This document shows positions 11,279 to 13,145 of a DNA stretch of 13,145 nucleotides, one piece after another. A model generated the notes under the pieces. The model worked only from the letters and a program-made list of their open reading frames with translations, was not told the origin of the DNA and made no database searches. The stretch spans positions 1-13,145 of the forward strand of contig JABMPK010000041.1 in the NCBI GenBank assembly GCA_013203725.1, read 5' to 3'. Source of the DNA: Candidatus Uhrbacteria bacterium (GTDB lineage Bacteria; Patescibacteriota; Patescibacteriia; UBA9934; UBA11717). The translations under genes and the position numbers were made by a program. Position 1 is the first letter of the stretch; every line of letters begins with the position of its first letter.

Positions 11279-11994
11279 AGCTCGTCTTTTGTTAGCTCAA
11301 GATATTTCTTCTCAAGCGTGCCATTCTTTGTGACGTCGGCCATTGGAGCCTCAAATACGATCTTACCCTTGTTCATGATAGCAACAGTATCGCAAAGCAA
11401 CTCTACCTCCTCAAGATAATGCGAAGTAAGAAGAATTGTCTTCCCCGACTTATTGAGCGCACGCAAGTGATCCCAAAGCTCGTGCCGCAACTCAACGTCT
11501 ACCCCAGCTGTGGGCTCATCCAGAATCAAGAAATCAGGATCGTGCACCATTGCCCGAGCAAGCATCACGCGTCTCTTCATTCCTCCAGACAATTGCTTGA
11601 ACTGTTTTGCCTTATGTTCCGTAAGTCCAAACTGCTCCAACACCTCAGCTACGCGAATCTTTCGTTCCTTCTTCCTCATCCCGTAGTATCCGGCAATATA
11701 GTCGATAGTCTTTTCCGGTGTGGAGAAAATGTCCACGTTGAACTCCTGTGGAGCCAGTCCTACACGCTTTCTAGCTTCCCGGTAGTCATCGTTCACATCG
11801 TGGCCAAATAACTCAATCTTCCCTTCTGTGTACCGACCTATTCCAGTAATGCAGTGTATTGTCGTCGACTTCCCGGCCCCGTTCGGTCCCAGCAACCCGT
11901 AAAACTGACCGGGCTTAATAACTAAAGAAATGTCATCAACTGCGACATTTCCATTATAAGACTTTTTAAAATTGGTAATTTCTAATGCTTTCAT
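11275..11994 (-). CDS. ABC exporter ATP-binding protein
   Basis: A 239-aa nucleotide-binding domain of the DrrA/NodI/CcmA type. Walker A is GPNGAGKST (residues 36-44), the Q-loop is LAPQEFN, the signature is LSGGMKRR (135-142), Walker B is LILDEPTAGVD, and the switch His is in TSHYLEE. I start it at the ATG at 11994-11992, not the TTG one codon earlier, because the ATG shares its A with the ftsX stop (TGATG), a standard coupling arrangement. It pairs with the permease downstream. Its place directly behind ftsX suggests expression with cell division and export of an envelope component, but the cargo is unknown. Confidence 0.92.
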   Translation of the reverse strand: MKALEITNFKKSYNGNVAVDDISLVIKPGQFYGLLGPNGAGKSTTIHCITGIGRYTEGKIELFGHDVNDDYREARKRVGLAPQEFNVDIFSTPEKTIDYIAGYYGMRKKERKIRVAEVLEQFGLTEHKAKQFKQLSGGMKRRVMLARAMVHDPDFLILDEPTAGVDVELRHELWDHLRALNKSGKTILLTSHYLEEVELLCDTVAIMNKGKIVFEAPMADVTKNGTLEKKYLELTKDEL

Positions 11995-12914
11995 CAAAAT
12001 CGCAGATATCGGCCAAGTGCCAGTGCGGAGGCTATTGTAGCAAGAATCGCCAATCCCACAAACTGAGCGCCAAATATCTGCAGCCAGTTGATCGCATAGT
12101 AGTCGTACAAGCCAACGCTCGCACCGCCAAAGAAAGTGCTAATAGACGGCTCAATCGCCTGCAACGTTGGCATAACTATGGCCACCGTTAAACCGGTCGC
12201 GACAAGACTCATGAGTATCGCCTCTATGATAAATGGAAGTCTTACAAAGCTATTGTTTGCACCCACTAGCTTCATGATACCGATCTCTTCACGATGTGTG
12301 TAGATTGAAACACGGATCGAGTTCAGTACAATCAAGATAGCTATCAATGCAAATATTCCGGCCAAGAAGTACATGAATACCATCGCACGCTCCGTAAAGT
12401 TCTCGATACGCGCAATAACTTGTTTGTGATCTGTGAAGTCTTTTTGTTTAACCGAGTCACCAAACGTTGGGTTGTTGAGCGCCTCGAGAATAAAGTCAAA
12501 ATGATCAGGATCTGTGGCGGTTACAACAAGCGACCCTCCAAACGGATTCAGTTCAACAGTATCAAGCGCCTGCAAGATCTCTGGGTTATTTTTATGCCTT
12601 TCCAAAAACTTAATGTAAGCATCGTCCGCACTTACATATTCAGCATTCTCAACTTGTGAAAGCGACAGAAGATAATCCTGCGCTCCAAAGATGATAGATT
12701 CTGTCGTTCCCTGCTCAAAGTACACAGAAACATCAATCTGATCCTCTACGCTCTCAATTGCCTTATGTGCAATCTGATTCAGAACTATCAATATGTTGAT
12801 GGTAATCAAAGTCAGTGCAAATACAAGAATGGTTGCGAACGTCAACCAGATGTTCCTCCAGAAGTTTTGAAAAGCGAACTTCGTGGTGCGATGTATTGTT
12901 CTAACTGTTTTCAT
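11994..12914 (-). CDS. ftsX: Cell-division protein FtsX
   Basis: A 306-aa membrane protein of the FtsEX complex, which controls septal peptidoglycan hydrolases from the inner membrane. TM1 is about residues 22-46 (LTFATILVFALTLITINILI). An extracytoplasmic domain of about 130 residues follows, then TM2 near 178-198. The conserved cytoplasmic loop YTHREEIGIMKLVGANNSFVRLPFIIEA comes next, then TM3 near 228-252 and TM4 at the C-terminus (VGLAILATIASALALG). Four segments and this loop are the FtsX hallmark. Start and stop both overlap neighbours by one base: TAATG with ftsE and TGATG with the ABC ATPase. Confidence 0.93.
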   Translation of the reverse strand: MKTVRTIHRTTKFAFQNFWRNIWLTFATILVFALTLITINILIVLNQIAHKAIESVEDQIDVSVYFEQGTTESIIFGAQDYLLSLSQVENAEYVSADDAYIKFLERHKNNPEILQALDTVELNPFGGSLVVTATDPDHFDFILEALNNPTFGDSVKQKDFTDHKQVIARIENFTERAMVFMYFLAGIFALIAILIVLNSIRVSIYTHREEIGIMKLVGANNSFVRLPFIIEAILMSLVATGLTVAIVMPTLQAIEPSISTFFGGASVGLYDYYAINWLQIFGAQFVGLAILATIASALALGRYLRF

Positions 12915-13145
12915 TATGCGAGAGAATATTTCCCAACATGATCACGGGCAACCTTCCCATCCTTCATTGTGATAACTCTACGTTTTAGATGGTTCACAAT
13001 ATCGCGATCGTGAGTTACAAGAACAACCGTTGTCCCAAAATCATTGATCTTTTTCAATAGGTCGATAATCTCGTGCGCGGTTATCGCGTCCAAGTTCCCG
13101 GTAGGCTCGTCTGCAACCAATACTTTTGGTCGATGTACTAGAGCG
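12914..13145 (-). CDS. ftsE: Cell-division ATPase FtsE (C-terminal part)
   Basis: The frame is open to the window edge, so the gene starts beyond 13145. Only the last 76 or so residues are visible: ALVHRPKVLVADEPTGNLDA (Walker B and D-loop), then VVLVTHDRDIVNHLKRRVITMKDGK with the switch His. This is the normal C-terminus of an FtsE/LolD-type ATPase, and the overlap with ftsX (TAATG) identifies it as FtsE. It supplies ATP hydrolysis to FtsX in division-site wall remodelling. Confidence 0.9.
   Translation of the reverse strand, partial: ALVHRPKVLVADEPTGNLDAITAHEIIDLLKKINDFGTTVVLVTHDRDIVNHLKRRVITMKDGKVARDHVGKYSLA

Overview
The window suggests a small bacterial genome, most plausibly of the Candidate Phyla Radiation (Patescibacteria). 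This rests on tight gene spacing with one-base or ATGA overlaps, a divergent TruB, a compact PyrD, a C-terminal tyrosine-recombinase fragment of the kind common in that group, and several start codons with no Shine-Dalgarno but a -10-like box directly upstream. The lineage call is by resemblance only. The standard code applies: TGA, TAA and TAG each end apparently intact genes here.

Positions 1-4221 hold an accessory metabolic block. A partial unknown gene runs in from the left. It faces a class II asparaginyl-tRNA-synthetase-like enzyme that lacks the anticodon-binding domain and is broken by one in-frame TAA. Divergent from that, by 52 bp, is a coupled pair: an APH/choline-kinase-fold kinase and a HAD hydrolase. 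Converging on the pair is a second coupled pair: a pyruvoyl-dependent AdoMet decarboxylase homologue (SpeD) and a class I SAM methyltransferase. Together these encode carboxylate activation, phosphorylation, dephosphorylation, decarboxylation and methyl (or aminopropyl) transfer, without a recognisable spermidine synthase. This is the best candidate in the window for an undescribed pathway.

Positions 4309-7119 are housekeeping: greA, truB, pyrD and a cold-shock gene. PyrD is interrupted by one in-frame TAG. TruB carries an in-frame REP-like double palindrome. A second palindrome of the same 11-1-11 layout but different sequence lies between pyrD and the cold-shock gene.

Positions 7320-8858 hold a complete tRNA-Gln(UUG) and a 1.43-kb remnant integrative element. 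The last 26 bases of the tRNA are repeated (25/26) at 8801-8826, and each copy is followed by its own terminator. Inside are a truncated tyrosine recombinase, a two-gene cargo operon of unknown function and several repeats and hairpins.

Positions 8901-13145 hold a second HAD hydrolase, then a leftward operon of ftsE (partial), ftsX, an ABC-2 exporter ATPase and permease, and an NSUN/RsmB-type RNA m5C methyltransferase, joined by overlaps or short gaps.
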